Part shown: positions 33,262-44,432 of the stretch, piece by piece
How positions within the stretch are numbered: position 1 is the stretch's first letter
Layout: the number at the start of each line of letters is the position of its first letter
Translations under genes and position numbers: made by a program
Notes under the pieces: generated by a model
Told to the model about the DNA's origin: nothing
Database searches by the model: none
What the model saw: the letters and a program-made list of their open reading frames with translations, nothing else
NCBI RefSeq assembly: GCF_030209445.1
Contig: NZ_JARVSD010000005.1
Location: 62,001 to 126,000, forward strand
DNA length: 64,000 nt
Direction: 5' to 3'
DNA from: Promicromonospora sp. MEB111
GTDB taxonomy: Bacteria > Actinomycetota > Actinomycetes > Actinomycetales > Cellulomonadaceae

Positions 33262-34261
33262 GCGGGACGCGGCCGGGCAGGGCGATCTGGTCGGGGGTCC
33301 TGATCTCCGACCACGCCCGTGCCCGCGGGAGCCGGTGGATCGTGATGTCCGTGGGCCGCGTGCCCGCCGGCTCCACGGGTGGCACCGCGAGCACGTCCGC
33401 GCCGGGCAGCGGGCCGAGGTCCAGCCGGGTCAGCGCCGCGACGTCGCGCACCGGCACCTGGTAGGTGCGGAACGGGCCGAGCGGCGGGATCTCGTCCCTG
33501 GCCAGGGCCTGGGCGGTGATCTCGTACAGCCTGGCGTCGTCGAGCTGGGGCGTCTGGTCCAGCACGAACGCCGTCGCCCGCAGCATGCCGGGCGCGACGC
33601 CGGCGGTGTCGCCGGGGCCGGTGACGCCGGCAGGGCCGGTGATGCCGGCCGGGCCCACCCAGGCGACGACCTTCCAGAACAGACGCGGGATGCGGACCCC
33701 GCGGTACGGCGGGTCGTCGGCGGCGAAGACGGGCCCGGTGTGGACCGCCAGTCGGTGGTCGTGGGCTGCGGCGTACCGCAGCACGTGGTCCTCGAGCCCG
33801 TTCCAGAGCTCCTTGGACTGGTTGAACCTGTTCACCTGCGGCGCGGCGTTCGTGTAGGTGAACGTGTCGTGGTTGGCCCGCGCGGCCGTCTCGGCGTCAC
33901 CCCAGACGGGGTCGAGGCGGCGCACGAGGTGGCCGCGGTCCAGGGGGTTGCCCGCGTAGAGCGCGCTGCCGGCCTGCTCGCCGCTCGGCACGCGGGAGTC
34001 CAGGCGCCAGCGGCCGGACCGGCGCAGCGCCTGGAGCGTGGCGCCGTCGATGGTGCAGGCCGTGGCCGCGGCGAGCCGGCGGACCGGGTCGAGCAGCACG
34101 GAGAAGTGGGTGTAGTCGAGCACACGCAGCTCGAGCGGGGAGGCGGGGAGCGGGACGCCGAAGCCGAGGAACTGTGCGTCATATCCGGTCACAGGCCGAC
34201 AGCCAACCAGAGTGAGCCAGGTCATGACCAGACCAACAATCGGACGCGGTGGACGCCGCAA
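33212..34261 (-). CDS. DNA/RNA non-specific endonuclease (NUC1 family)
   Basis: 349 residues from a TTG start, or 337 from the ATG at 34225. The catalytic motif DRGH is at residues 108-111, followed by the metal/substrate segment TYTNAAPQVNRFNQSKELWNGLE. This gives the Mg-dependent sugar-non-specific nuclease core. With the longer start, RRPPRPIVGLVMTWLTLVGC looks like a lipoprotein signal with lipobox LVGC, which would place the enzyme outside the membrane; with the shorter start this signal is lost. A GPAG-rich collagen-like linker occurs around residues 202-224. Its 3' end overlaps the convergent oxidoreductase gene by 50 bases. Confidence 0.85.
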   Translation of the reverse strand: MRRPPRPIVGLVMTWLTLVGCRPVTGYDAQFLGFGVPLPASPLELRVLDYTHFSVLLDPVRRLAAATACTIDGATLQALRRSGRWRLDSRVPSGEQAGSALYAGNPLDRGHLVRRLDPVWGDAETAARANHDTFTYTNAAPQVNRFNQSKELWNGLEDHVLRYAAAHDHRLAVHTGPVFAADDPPYRGVRIPRLFWKVVAWVGPAGITGPAGVTGPGDTAGVAPGMLRATAFVLDQTPQLDDARLYEITAQALARDEIPPLGPFRTYQVPVRDVAALTRLDLGPLPGADVLAVPPVEPAGTRPTDITIHRLPRARAWSEIRTPDQIALPGRVPPMPTARRSPGAAATPR

Positions 34262-34274
34262 GGCAATCTCGGCC

Positions 34275-34280
34275 TAGGCT
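34275..34280 (+). promoter_or_regulatory. -10 hexamer TAGGCT, leaderless start of ppc
   Basis: TAGGCT ends seven bases before the GTG at 34288. Confidence 0.5.
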
Positions 34281-34287
34281 CTAGCCC

Positions 34288-36975
<2,688 letters not shown>

Positions 36976-37000
36976 CGCCGGTCTGGCCCGGCCGTTCGGC

Positions 37001-37048
37001 CGGTCGTCCTGAGATCGGTTCGTCGACGGACTTGTCGCAGGACGACCG
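37001..37048. terminator. Inverted repeat after ppc
   Basis: CGGTCGTCCTG (37001-37011) and CAGGACGACCG (37038-37048) are perfect complements with a 26-base centre, placed 26 bases after the ppc stop. Confidence 0.45.
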
Positions 37049-37095
37049 ACCGGGCTCGGCAACACCCATGACCTGAAGGACCGATGGGAGAGACG

Positions 37096-37932
37096 ATGAG
37101 CGCGACCTTGATCGGGACGTCGCACGGGACCGACGACGCCGCGGGTCAGGCGGCCGTGCGTGCCCTGCTCGACGGCGTCCGCGCTGCGCGGCCCGGCCTC
37201 GACGTGCGCGAGGCGTTCGTGGACGTGCAGCAGCCGGAGGTCGGCGACGTTCTCGCGGAGGCGGTGCGGGACGCCGGGACAGTGCGTGACGCCGGGGCGG
37301 TGCGTGACGCCGGGGCGGTGCGTGACGCCGGGGCCGCCGCCGAGACGTCGGCGGAGGGGCCGGTCGCCGTCGTCGTGCCGCTGCTCCTGTCCACGGGCTA
37401 TCACGTGCGGCACGACATCGCGCAGGCCGTCGCCGCGGTGAACGCGGCCGGCGACGGCGTGGCCGTCGCGGCTGACCCGCTCGGCCCGCACCCCCTGCTC
37501 GTCGACATCCTGGCCGACCGGTACGCCGCCGCGGAGGCCGCCCACGGCCCGTTCCGGTCGGACGACGCCGTGGTGCTCGCCGCCGCCGGGTCCTCGGTGG
37601 CGGCCGCGGCGACGGCGGTCGAGGAGGTGGCCAGCGGGCTGGCCCAGCGCCTCGGGCGACCCGTGACGCCGTCGTACGGGGCTGGCGCGGAGCCACGCGT
37701 CCCGGACGCGGTGGCCGCGGCGCGTGCCACGGCTGCACCCGGGGCGACGGCCCCCGGTCGCGTGATCGTCGTGTCCTACCTCCTCGCGCCCGGGTACTTC
37801 CTGGACCGGGTGCTGGAGGCGGGCGCCGACGTCGTGACCGACCCGGTCGCCGGCCCGGCCGGAGCCGAGAAGGCCGACCCGCGGCTCGTGCAGGTGGTGC
37901 TGGACCGCTACGACGCGGTCGTCAGCGCCTGA
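37096..37932 (+). CDS. Sirohydrochlorin chelatase-like protein (CbiX family)
   Basis: 278 residues from the ATG at 37096; an ATG at 37084 would add four. GTSHGT at the N-terminus carries the family's metal-site histidine. A second CbiX-like half follows from about residue 150 (VVLAAAGSSVAAAA; ending ...VVLDRYDAVVSA). The family inserts Co2+ or Fe2+ into sirohydrochlorin. An insertion after ~residue 58 is a tandem repeat VRDAGAVRDAGAVRDAG encoded by 18-base units. The second metal-site histidine is hard to place in the C-terminal half. No other tetrapyrrole genes are in the window. Confidence 0.78.
   Translation: MSATLIGTSHGTDDAAGQAAVRALLDGVRAARPGLDVREAFVDVQQPEVGDVLAEAVRDAGTVRDAGAVRDAGAVRDAGAAAETSAEGPVAVVVPLLLSTGYHVRHDIAQAVAAVNAAGDGVAVAADPLGPHPLLVDILADRYAAAEAAHGPFRSDDAVVLAAAGSSVAAAATAVEEVASGLAQRLGRPVTPSYGAGAEPRVPDAVAAARATAAPGATAPGRVIVVSYLLAPGYFLDRVLEAGADVVTDPVAGPAGAEKADPRLVQVVLDRYDAVVSA
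37266..37334 (+). repeat. 18-base tandem repeat inside the CbiX gene
   Basis: Units of GTGCGTGACGCCGGGGCG, in frame and coding for VRDAGA, repeat about four times with slight variation in the first. It lies in a surface-loop position of the chelatase. Confidence 0.7.
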
Positions 37933-37947
37933 TCACGCCCCGCCTGA

Positions 37948-38880
37948 TCACGCCCAGCCGAACGCCGTCCGGACCCGGTCGACGCTGGAGCGCAGGCCCC
38001 ACCGTGCGACGAGCGCCTCCAGCGCCTCGGCGTCGGCGGGCGCCTTCGGGACCGCCGGATCGAACGCGGGCAGCGGAGCGTCCCGTGCCACCTGCACCAC
38101 GACGGGCGCGACCTTCAGGTACTCGTCGGCCTCCAGCAGACGACGGCGCTGCGTGGTGGTGAGCCCCTTGTCGCCGGCGTCCCGGGCCGCGAGGATCCCG
38201 GCCAGCGTGCCGTACTGGGCGAGGAGCTTGGCGGCGGTCTTCTCGCCGACGCCCGGCACGCCCGGCAGGCCGTCGCTCGGGTCGCCCCGGAGCGTCGCCA
38301 TGTCGGCGTAGGCCTGTCCCGAGGCGACGGCGTACTTCTCGGCCAGCCGCTTCTCGTCCACCACGTCGGGGTCGCGGATGCCGCGCGCGGGGTACAGGAC
38401 ACGCACCCCGGCGGCGTCGTCGACGAGCTGGAACAGGTCACGGTCGCCCGTGACGATGTCCACCGGCCCGGCGCCCTGCTCGACCGCCCGGGTGGTCAGG
38501 GTGCCGATGACGTCGTCGGCCTCGTAGCCGGGCACGCCGACACGCGCGATGCCGAGCGCCGCCAGCACGTCCACGATGACGGGCACCTGTGCGAGCAGCG
38601 TCTCGGGCACCTCCTCGATGCCCGTGGTGCCGGGCACCTCCTGCGCGACGCGATGCGCCTTGTAGCTGGGGATCGCCTCGACGCGGAAGGCGGGCCGCCA
38701 GTCGTCGTCCCAGCACGCGACCATGCGGTCGGGCCCGTGCGTCGTGGCGAGCCACGCGATGGTGTCCAGCAGGCCGCGGACGGCGTTCACCGGTACGCCG
38801 CTGGGCGCGCGCAGCGAGTCGGGCACACCGAAGAACGCACGGAAGTACAGCGAGGCGGAGTCGAGGAGCATGAGGCTCAT
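37948..38880 (-). CDS. 5'-3' exonuclease (PolA N-terminal-like, FEN family)
   Basis: 310 residues from the ATG at 38880 (an open frame extends to 38967 but lacks a start signal). The metal-binding aspartates of the PIN/FEN domain appear in order: LLDSASLYFRAF, CWDDDW, GYEADDVIGTL, VTGDRDLFQLVDD. A helix-hairpin-helix follows (GVPGVGEKTAAKLL). There is no polymerase domain, so this is a stand-alone nuclease acting on flap or primer ends in repair or replication. It is convergent with the CbiX gene and divergent from the unknown 39058 gene. Confidence 0.9.
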   Translation of the reverse strand: MSLMLLDSASLYFRAFFGVPDSLRAPSGVPVNAVRGLLDTIAWLATTHGPDRMVACWDDDWRPAFRVEAIPSYKAHRVAQEVPGTTGIEEVPETLLAQVPVIVDVLAALGIARVGVPGYEADDVIGTLTTRAVEQGAGPVDIVTGDRDLFQLVDDAAGVRVLYPARGIRDPDVVDEKRLAEKYAVASGQAYADMATLRGDPSDGLPGVPGVGEKTAAKLLAQYGTLAGILAARDAGDKGLTTTQRRRLLEADEYLKVAPVVVQVARDAPLPAFDPAVPKAPADAEALEALVARWGLRSSVDRVRTAFGWA

Positions 38881-39045
38881 GCAGCGAAGCCTGCCACGCA
38901 CCACCGACAAGCGGGCCGTCGAGCGAGCGAGACCCTGCGCGGCGGGCTCGGCCATGCCGTCGAGCATGGATGCCCGGTGAGGGCGGAATGCGGGACGACA
39001 CGGGCGAAATAGCCGCAGAAGGCCGGTTCCGGCCCGGTGTGCCCG

Positions 39046-39051
39046 TAGTGT
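39046..39051 (+). promoter_or_regulatory. -10 hexamer TAGTGT, leaderless start
   Basis: TAGTGT ends six bases before the ATG at 39058. Confidence 0.5.
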
Positions 39052-39057
39052 CCGACC

Positions 39058-39471
39058 ATGGCAAGCAAAGTGCAGCAGGTGACCGAGGTCATCGAGGGCC
39101 TCGGCCTCGGGATGGCAGCGGTCGGCGCGACGCGGGCGACCTCCACGAAGGCGGATCTAGAGCGTGCCCTGAGCCACGCGTGGTCGGGCTGGGAGCACAG
39201 CGGCGACTACCCGTTGATCGAGCGGGCGCAGAAGCCGGAGAACGAGCTCTGGGCCGGGATCAACGGATCGACCCGGCGGACGAACGCCGCGGTCGTCTGG
39301 CGGGAGCGCGGCGACTGGTACGTCGTCGACATCGCGCTGGTGAACCGTACGCCGGTGGAAGCGGCGCGCTTCGTCGGCAGCCGGCCTCTGACGGAGTGGG
39401 TGCTGCTGGCGGAGCTCTTCCTCAGCGCGCTCAACCCCGGCGACGTACCGGTGAGCGACGTCAAGGTGTGA
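39058..39471 (+). CDS. Conserved-looking protein of unknown function
   Basis: 137 residues, soluble, no signal peptide or membrane span. Residues ~25-60 are helical, with TSTKADLERALSHAWSGW, and the second half is strand-rich with aromatic residues (AVVWRERGDWYVVDIALV). I do not recognise the family. Coding is supported by strong third-position G/C bias and a leaderless promoter. Its last eleven bases overlap the 3' end of the convergent crcB gene. Confidence 0.7.
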   Translation: MASKVQQVTEVIEGLGLGMAAVGATRATSTKADLERALSHAWSGWEHSGDYPLIERAQKPENELWAGINGSTRRTNAAVVWRERGDWYVVDIALVNRTPVEAARFVGSRPLTEWVLLAELFLSALNPGDVPVSDVKV

Positions 39472-39868
39472 ACAGGCCGCCCATCGCCACGCCTGCGCTC
39501 GCCGCGAGCACCGTCACCAGCAGCGTGCCCAGGGTGTTCGCCAGCGCGAGCCGCAGCCGGCCGGACTGCGCCAGGCGCACGGACTCGATCGTGGCCGTGG
39601 AGAACGTGGTGTACCCGCCGCACAGGCCCGTGGTCAGGGAGAACTGCACCAGCTGCGCGACGTCCGTGGACACCCCGTACCAGGTGAGCGTGGAGAACAG
39701 GGTCGAGAACACACCGATCAGGAACGAGCCGGTCACGTTCACCACGAACGTGCCCCACGGGAACCCGCCGTTGTGCCGGGCCCGGACCTCGCCGTCGACC
39801 ATGAACCGGGCGGCGGCGCCCAGGCCGCCGCCGACGGCTACGAGGAGAAGTGCGAGCACCGCCGTCAC
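39461..39868 (-). CDS. crcB: Fluoride efflux channel CrcB/Fluc, second subunit
   Basis: 135 residues with four membrane spans. Family motifs are GGGLGAAARF at the start, GTFVVNVTGSFLIGV and GLCGGYTTFST. Fluc channels export fluoride and protect cytosolic enzymes. Its GTG overlaps the stop of the other crcB gene (GTGA at 39865-39868), so the two are co-translated. Paired genes in Gram-positive bacteria are thought to form hetero-dimers or to be inserted in opposite orientations. Confidence 0.93.
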   Translation of the reverse strand: MTAVLALLLVAVGGGLGAAARFMVDGEVRARHNGGFPWGTFVVNVTGSFLIGVFSTLFSTLTWYGVSTDVAQLVQFSLTTGLCGGYTTFSTATIESVRLAQSGRLRLALANTLGTLLVTVLAASAGVAMGGLFTP

Positions 39869-40332
39869 CTGCCCTTCCGGCGCCGGTCGGCGCGTGCCGC
39901 CAGCGCGATCCCGCCGAGGCACGTCGCCGTGCCGCCCACCAGGGTGAGCGTCACGTACAGCAGCGCGAGCCACGCCATGTCCTGGCCGATCAACGTCTGG
40001 ACCTCCAGGGCGAGCGCGGAGTAGGTGGTGAACCCGCCGAGCACGCCCGTGCCGATCCCGAGGCGGATCTTGCGGCGCCGGACGGTCTCGCGGCCCCGGC
40101 GGACAAGTGCCTCCAGGAGGTAGCCCAGAGCGAACGCGCCCACGAGGTTCACGACGAGGGTCCCGACCGGGAACCAGAGGATCGTGTGGCCCGCGTCCGG
40201 TAACAGGATGGTCAGGGGCGTCAGCAGGATCCCCGACCACATGCTGACGAGATACCGCGCGACCGAACCACCCGCGCCACCCAGCGCGACCAGGCCGACG
40301 TACCGCCAGTCGCGGTGCGGTGCTCGTGTCAC
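39865..40332 (-). CDS. crcB: Fluoride efflux channel CrcB/Fluc, first subunit
   Basis: 155 residues from the GTG at 40332 (GAGGGAA eight bases upstream). It has four spans with GGAGGSVARYLVS, GTLVVNLVGAFALGY and GVLGGFTTYSALALE. The N-terminus (TRAPHRDWRYVG) and the basic C-terminus RADRRRKGR are longer than in the partner. It is the first gene of a two-gene operon. I looked for a fluoride riboswitch in the 50-base leader and saw none. Confidence 0.93.
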   Translation of the reverse strand: MTRAPHRDWRYVGLVALGGAGGSVARYLVSMWSGILLTPLTILLPDAGHTILWFPVGTLVVNLVGAFALGYLLEALVRRGRETVRRRKIRLGIGTGVLGGFTTYSALALEVQTLIGQDMAWLALLYVTLTLVGGTATCLGGIALAARADRRRKGR

Positions 40333-40382
40333 GCGGTGTGTTCCCTCGTGGAGGCTCGAAAGGTCTGGGACGAACCTACCGC

Positions 40383-40844
40383 TCACGAGGCCGACATCGT
40401 CTCGGGGAGCACCACGACCGGGCGCGACTGGTTGTGGATGAGTCGTCCCGCCACGGTCCCGCTCACGAGGTTGGTCGTCCAGCCGCGCAGGCCCGAGCGG
40501 TGGGCGCCGACGACGATCATCGCCGCCCCCACCTCGTCGGCCACCCGTCCCAGCTCGGCGGCCGGGTCGCCGGCGCCGCGCCGCGCGCACCAGGGCAGGC
40601 CGACGTCGGCCATCGCCCGGTTCAGCCCGGCCAGGACGTCGGCACCGTACGCGTCGGAGGGCACGGCGATGTCCGGGTCCACCGACACGGTGAATCCCCG
40701 TGAGTCCGAGACCGCTGACTCGTCGACCCACACGCACACGAGCTCGATCAGGCTTCCACCCAGCGACTGGACGAGCGACGCTGCCCGCCGAGCCAGGTCT
40801 GGGTGCTTGTGGTCCACGCCGACCACCACGGATCGCACAGTCAC
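40383..40844 (-). CDS. Universal stress protein (UspA family)
   Basis: 153 residues, one Usp domain. It opens with VVVGVDHKHPD and ends with the nucleotide-loop signature GAHRSGLRGWTTNLVSGTVAGRLI, close to the G-x2-G-x9-G(S/T) pattern of ATP-binding Usp proteins. It would be cytosolic and induced by stress or starvation. A leaderless promoter precedes it. It lies between the crcB operon and an ECF sigma gene, separated from the latter by a pair of 71-base repeats. Confidence 0.9.
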   Translation of the reverse strand: MTVRSVVVGVDHKHPDLARRAASLVQSLGGSLIELVCVWVDESAVSDSRGFTVSVDPDIAVPSDAYGADVLAGLNRAMADVGLPWCARRGAGDPAAELGRVADEVGAAMIVVGAHRSGLRGWTTNLVSGTVAGRLIHNQSRPVVVLPETMSAS

Positions 40845-40851
40845 CCTGACG

Positions 40852-40857
40852 AGGGTA
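40852..40857 (-). promoter_or_regulatory. -10 hexamer TACCCT, leaderless start of usp
   Basis: On the minus strand TACCCT ends seven bases before the GTG at 40844. Confidence 0.5.
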
Positions 40858-40891
40858 TGGCCAAACCCCTAAGCTCCACCATCTATCGACG

Positions 40892-40962
40892 GAGCCTGCG
40901 GTTCCGCTTCGGGCGCGTGCCTCGTTCCTCGGCCCCCACCCTGCGCTGCACCTCCGGCTCAG
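40892..40962. repeat. Interspersed 71-base repeat, copy 1 of tandem pair
   Basis: Begins GAGCCTGCGGTTCCGCTTCG and ends CACCTCCGGCTCAG. Identical to the copy at 40982-41052, offset by 90 bases, and related to the inverted copy at 18736-18806. Confidence 0.8.
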
Positions 40963-40981
40963 GTTCCGCCGGTTGTCGACT

Positions 40982-41052
40982 GAGCCTGCGGTTCCGCTTC
41001 GGGCGCGTGCCTCGTTCCTCGGCCCCCACCCTGCGCTGCACCTCCGGCTCAG
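40982..41052. repeat. Interspersed 71-base repeat, copy 2 of tandem pair
   Basis: Identical to copy 1. Its last bases include the complement of the sigma-factor stop codon (41049-41051), so on the minus strand the repeat starts CTGAGCCGGAGG with that TGA. Confidence 0.8.
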
Positions 41053-42071
41053 TCGAGGTGGTCGGGCAGGCCGAATCGGGGGAACCACTTCTCCGTGTCG
41101 ATGAAGGTGGTGATGCCGGTGATGTGCTTGCCGTCGTTCTCCAGCACCACGATCCCCCACGGGAAGTGGCCGCCCTTCGGGTCCGCCCGGTACTGGGCGA
41201 ACCCCGGGGTGCCGTTGACGTGGATCGGCATGCAGCGCGAGCCCTCGCACCCGTTGCCGGGTCCGGTCATCCACGCCTGGATGTTCTCGATGCCCTCCAG
41301 CCACATCGCGTACGGCGGCATGTTCATCACCGCGTCCTCGCGCAGCAGGTTGGCCAGCGCGGTCATGTCGTAGCGCTCGAACGCCGCGACGTACCGCTCC
41401 AGGAGCTCGGTCTCGTCGGCCGACGCCTGCTCCGGCGCCTCCGAGGTGCCGGCCCGGTCGGGGGCCTTCTCGGCGAGCGTGGCCCGTGCCCGCTGGAGCG
41501 CGCTGTTCACCGACGCCACCGAGGTGTCGAGCAGCGTGGCCACCTCGGCGGCGGGCCAGCGCAGCACCTCGCGCAGGATCAGCACGGCGCGCTGCTTGGC
41601 CGGCAGGTGCTGCAGGGCCGCGACGAACGCGAGCCGCACCGACTCCCGCGCGACGGCGGTGTCCGCGGGGTCGCTCGCGCCGGGGAGCACGTGCTCGGTC
41701 GGGACCGGCTCCACCCACGCGTACTCGGGCAGCACCATCGCGAGGCTCTCCTCGACCGGGTCGGCCGCGGCGCCGAGTCCCATGGGGCGCTCCCGCTTGG
41801 CGCGGCTCGAACCGAGCTGGTCGAAACAGACGTTGGTGGCGATCCGGTACAGCCAGGTGCGGAGCGAGGAACGACCCTCGAACCGGTCGTACGAGCGCCA
41901 CGCGCGCAGCAGGGTCTCCTGCACGGCGTCGTCGGCGTCGAAGGTGCCGCCCAGCAGGCGGTAGCAGTATCCGGTCAGCTCGCGGCGGTACACCTCGAGC
42001 TGAGCGGAGAGCTCGGCCCCGGCCAGGTCCTCACCGGTGCTCTGCTTGGGTCGTGACGCTGTCTGTGCCAT
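41049..42071 (-). CDS. ECF sigma factor with C-terminal SnoaL-like domain
   Basis: 340 residues. Region 2 includes CYRLLGGTFDADDAVQETLL and region 4 includes LPAKQRAVLILREVLRWPAAEVA. From about residue 205 to the end an added SnoaL/NTF2-like domain is present (YVAAFERYDMTALANLLREDA...). This architecture matches long ECF factors such as the SigJ/SigG or SigX5 type. In these the NTF2-like domain is thought to modulate activity in place of an anti-sigma factor. Targets unknown. A leaderless promoter precedes it, and its stop lies in a 71-base repeat. Confidence 0.92.
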   Translation of the reverse strand: MAQTASRPKQSTGEDLAGAELSAQLEVYRRELTGYCYRLLGGTFDADDAVQETLLRAWRSYDRFEGRSSLRTWLYRIATNVCFDQLGSSRAKRERPMGLGAAADPVEESLAMVLPEYAWVEPVPTEHVLPGASDPADTAVARESVRLAFVAALQHLPAKQRAVLILREVLRWPAAEVATLLDTSVASVNSALQRARATLAEKAPDRAGTSEAPEQASADETELLERYVAAFERYDMTALANLLREDAVMNMPPYAMWLEGIENIQAWMTGPGNGCEGSRCMPIHVNGTPGFAQYRADPKGGHFPWGIVVLENDGKHITGITTFIDTEKWFPRFGLPDHLD

Positions 42072-42078
42072 AGCTCAC

Positions 42079-42084
42079 ACCGTA
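42079..42084 (-). promoter_or_regulatory. -10 hexamer TACGGT, leaderless start of ECF sigma
   Basis: On the minus strand TACGGT ends seven bases before the ATG at 42071. Confidence 0.5.
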
Positions 42085-42143
42085 CGCGGAGCCACTGACA
42101 CGCGATCCTGGATTCGACCCTGGCCGAAGCCCGGGGCCCAAGT

Positions 42144-44342
42144 TCACCCGAGGTCGAGCTCGAACCAGACCGTCTTGCCCGTCCGCCGGCCCTCGCGCGG
42201 CGGACCGTGCCGGTGGCTCGGGCGTGGCGCCCCGCCGTGCCTGTCCACGCCCCACCGGGACGCGAGCCGTTCGAGGAACTGCACGCCGCGCCCGCCGAAC
42301 TCGGTGACCGCCGGGTCGCGCAGCTCGGGCTGGACGGTCGACGAGTCGCGCACCCCCACCCGCAGCCGGTCCAGGTCCACCTCGACCGTGGCGGTGAACG
42401 GCGCCTGCCCGTGGTCGACGGCGTTGGTCAGCACCTCCGACGTCAGCAGCATCACCGTGCGGCGCAGCGGCATCGGCACGCCGCAGCTCTCCAGCACGTC
42501 GTCGACCCAGATGCGGGCCGGCCCGACGTCGCACAGCGACGGGGCCAGCTTGCGCTCCGCCGTGGCGGGGCGCCCGGGCGACGGTGGGCCCGACGGCGCC
42601 GCCGCCCGCACCCGGACGGCGAGCACGGCGACGTCGTCCCGCTGGTCGTCCGAGGCGAGGCGGCGGACGAGGGTGACGGGCAACGCCGCGGTGGCCGTGT
42701 CGCCGAGCGCGCCGAGCGTCTTCTGCAGGCGGTTCAGCCACTGGTCCGGGGTGGTGCCGCGCTGCTCGGCGAGCCCGTCCGTGTAGAGCAGGAGGGTGTC
42801 GCCCGGGCGCAGCGTCGTGACGTGGTCGGTGCGTTTCGACGTGGGCCGTACGCCGAGCATCATGTCCGGGAGCACCGAGAGGCGCTCGACCGTGCCGTCC
42901 TCGCGGAGCACGAGCGGTGGTGGGTGACCGGCGGTGGACCAGGTGAGCTGGTACGCGCCGGCGACCCGTTCCAGCCGGGCCACCACGGCGGTCCCGCTGG
43001 CGAGCAGCCCCAGCCCGGAGTTGGCCTTGTCCAGCAGCGACAGCAGGGCCGACGGCGACTCGTCGTGGCTCCACGCGAACGCGCGCAGCAGCGACCTGAG
43101 CTGGCCCATCTTCGCCGCGGCCCGCATGTCGTGGCCGGTCACGTCCCCGATCATGAACATGGTCGCGTCGTCGTCCACCGCCACGGCGTCGTACCAGTCG
43201 CCGCCGATCTGGTCGGAGCGCGTGGCGGGCGAGTAGGTCGCCGCCATGTCGAGGTGCGGCACCTCGGGCAGCCGGCTGAGCATCGCCCGCTGCAGGGTCT
43301 TCGCGGACTCGCGCCGCTCCTCCAGGAGCCGGGCCCGCTCCAGCGCGTGGCCCGTGTAGTGGGCGAGCCCGGTCTGGAGCGCGTACGAGTCCTGGTCGGG
43401 CCCGCGGTCGCGCTCCCAGGCCAGCATGATGACGGCGACGACGTCGCCGGCCGTGACCACGGGCAGGTACGCGCGGGCGCCGACCTCCGGGTCGCAGAGC
43501 TCCTCCGAGCCCGGGAACGCCGTGAACATCTCGTCGGCCGACCGGAAGAACAGGGGCCGGCCGGTGCGGGCCGCCTCGGCCAGGGGGCGCTGCTCGTCGA
43601 GCTTGGTCTGGCGGAGCCGCTGGGGAAACTGCGGCTCGGCGTGGACGAGGGATCGGTAGGTGATGCCCCGCCCGTCGGCGTCCGCGAGGGCGAACGCGCA
43701 GTAGCGCGCGCCGATCCCCGCGGTGCCGACCTCCACGATGACCTCTTCGACCTGGTCCATCGTGTTGGCGTTCGCGAAGGCCTCGCTCAGCGAGAGCAGG
43801 AACCGGCTGCGGCGGTTCGCCCGGACGGCGGTCTCCTGGATGCGGCGTGCGCGCTCGCGCTCGGCGCGCAGGCGCAGCTCGGCGGTGCAGGCCGCGGCGA
43901 GGTCGGCGAGGGAGTCCAGGTCGTCCTGCGACCACTCGCGGGGTTGGTCGTCGACGGCGCACAGCGCGCCGACGGCGCGCCCGCGCAGGTCGAAGACGGG
44001 ATAGCCGGCGAGGGCGACCAGGCCCATCTCCCGGACCAGGTAGTTGTCGCACAGCAGCGGGTCCGCGCGGGCGTCCACCGTGACGACCGGCTCGCCACGC
44101 GCCGTGATGACGTTGGTGAGCGTGCCCGGGTGCTGCAGCAGCCGGTTGGACTGCATGGGCTCCGGCACCCCGGACGCTCCCGCGAGGACCTGGCCCTCCC
44201 GGACCACGAAGTAGACGACGGCGGCCGGGACCCGCAGATGCCGACGCACCAGGCGAGCAAACCGGTCAAAGGCCTCATCCGCTGTGGGAGCAGCAAGACC
44301 GACGTGCTCGAGGTCTCGCAGCGCCTGGAGGTCCGTCGGCAT
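42144..44342 (-). CDS. GAF-GAF-PP2C (SpoIIE) phosphatase with C-terminal ATPase domain
   Basis: 732 residues. An N-terminal GAF-like domain (~1-170) and a second GAF (~195-345) are followed by a SpoIIE-type PP2C phosphatase (~370-590; metal motifs DQIGGDWYDAVAVDDD and IGDVTGHDMRAA). A HATPase_c serine-kinase-like domain follows (~600-730; LLTSEVLTNAVDHG). This joins phosphatase and anti-sigma-like kinase in one protein, as in actinobacterial stress pathways that act on STAS antagonists. It probably links a sensed signal to sigma-factor control, but no STAS partner is in the window. The ATPase part lacks an obvious full G2 box. Confidence 0.9.
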   Translation of the reverse strand: MPTDLQALRDLEHVGLAAPTADEAFDRFARLVRRHLRVPAAVVYFVVREGQVLAGASGVPEPMQSNRLLQHPGTLTNVITARGEPVVTVDARADPLLCDNYLVREMGLVALAGYPVFDLRGRAVGALCAVDDQPREWSQDDLDSLADLAAACTAELRLRAERERARRIQETAVRANRRSRFLLSLSEAFANANTMDQVEEVIVEVGTAGIGARYCAFALADADGRGITYRSLVHAEPQFPQRLRQTKLDEQRPLAEAARTGRPLFFRSADEMFTAFPGSEELCDPEVGARAYLPVVTAGDVVAVIMLAWERDRGPDQDSYALQTGLAHYTGHALERARLLEERRESAKTLQRAMLSRLPEVPHLDMAATYSPATRSDQIGGDWYDAVAVDDDATMFMIGDVTGHDMRAAAKMGQLRSLLRAFAWSHDESPSALLSLLDKANSGLGLLASGTAVVARLERVAGAYQLTWSTAGHPPPLVLREDGTVERLSVLPDMMLGVRPTSKRTDHVTTLRPGDTLLLYTDGLAEQRGTTPDQWLNRLQKTLGALGDTATAALPVTLVRRLASDDQRDDVAVLAVRVRAAAPSGPPSPGRPATAERKLAPSLCDVGPARIWVDDVLESCGVPMPLRRTVMLLTSEVLTNAVDHGQAPFTATVEVDLDRLRVGVRDSSTVQPELRDPAVTEFGGRGVQFLERLASRWGVDRHGGAPRPSHRHGPPREGRRTGKTVWFELDLG

Positions 44343-44432
44343 CCCATCAGTATTGCGAGAGAAGGACGCCTGCGCGACAGATGTACCGGATGTGTCCCTT
44401 TTGCACCGGGCAGGTAGCCTGCCCGTTCCCGG

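Noticed and set aside
37948-38880. Truncated DNA polymerase I
   Set aside because: The nuclease domain is complete with its own HhH, and stand-alone enzymes of this type are normal in actinobacteria.
40333-40382. Possible fluoride riboswitch before crcB
   Set aside because: The leader is only about 50 bases and lacks the conserved crcB-motif elements, so I do not call one.
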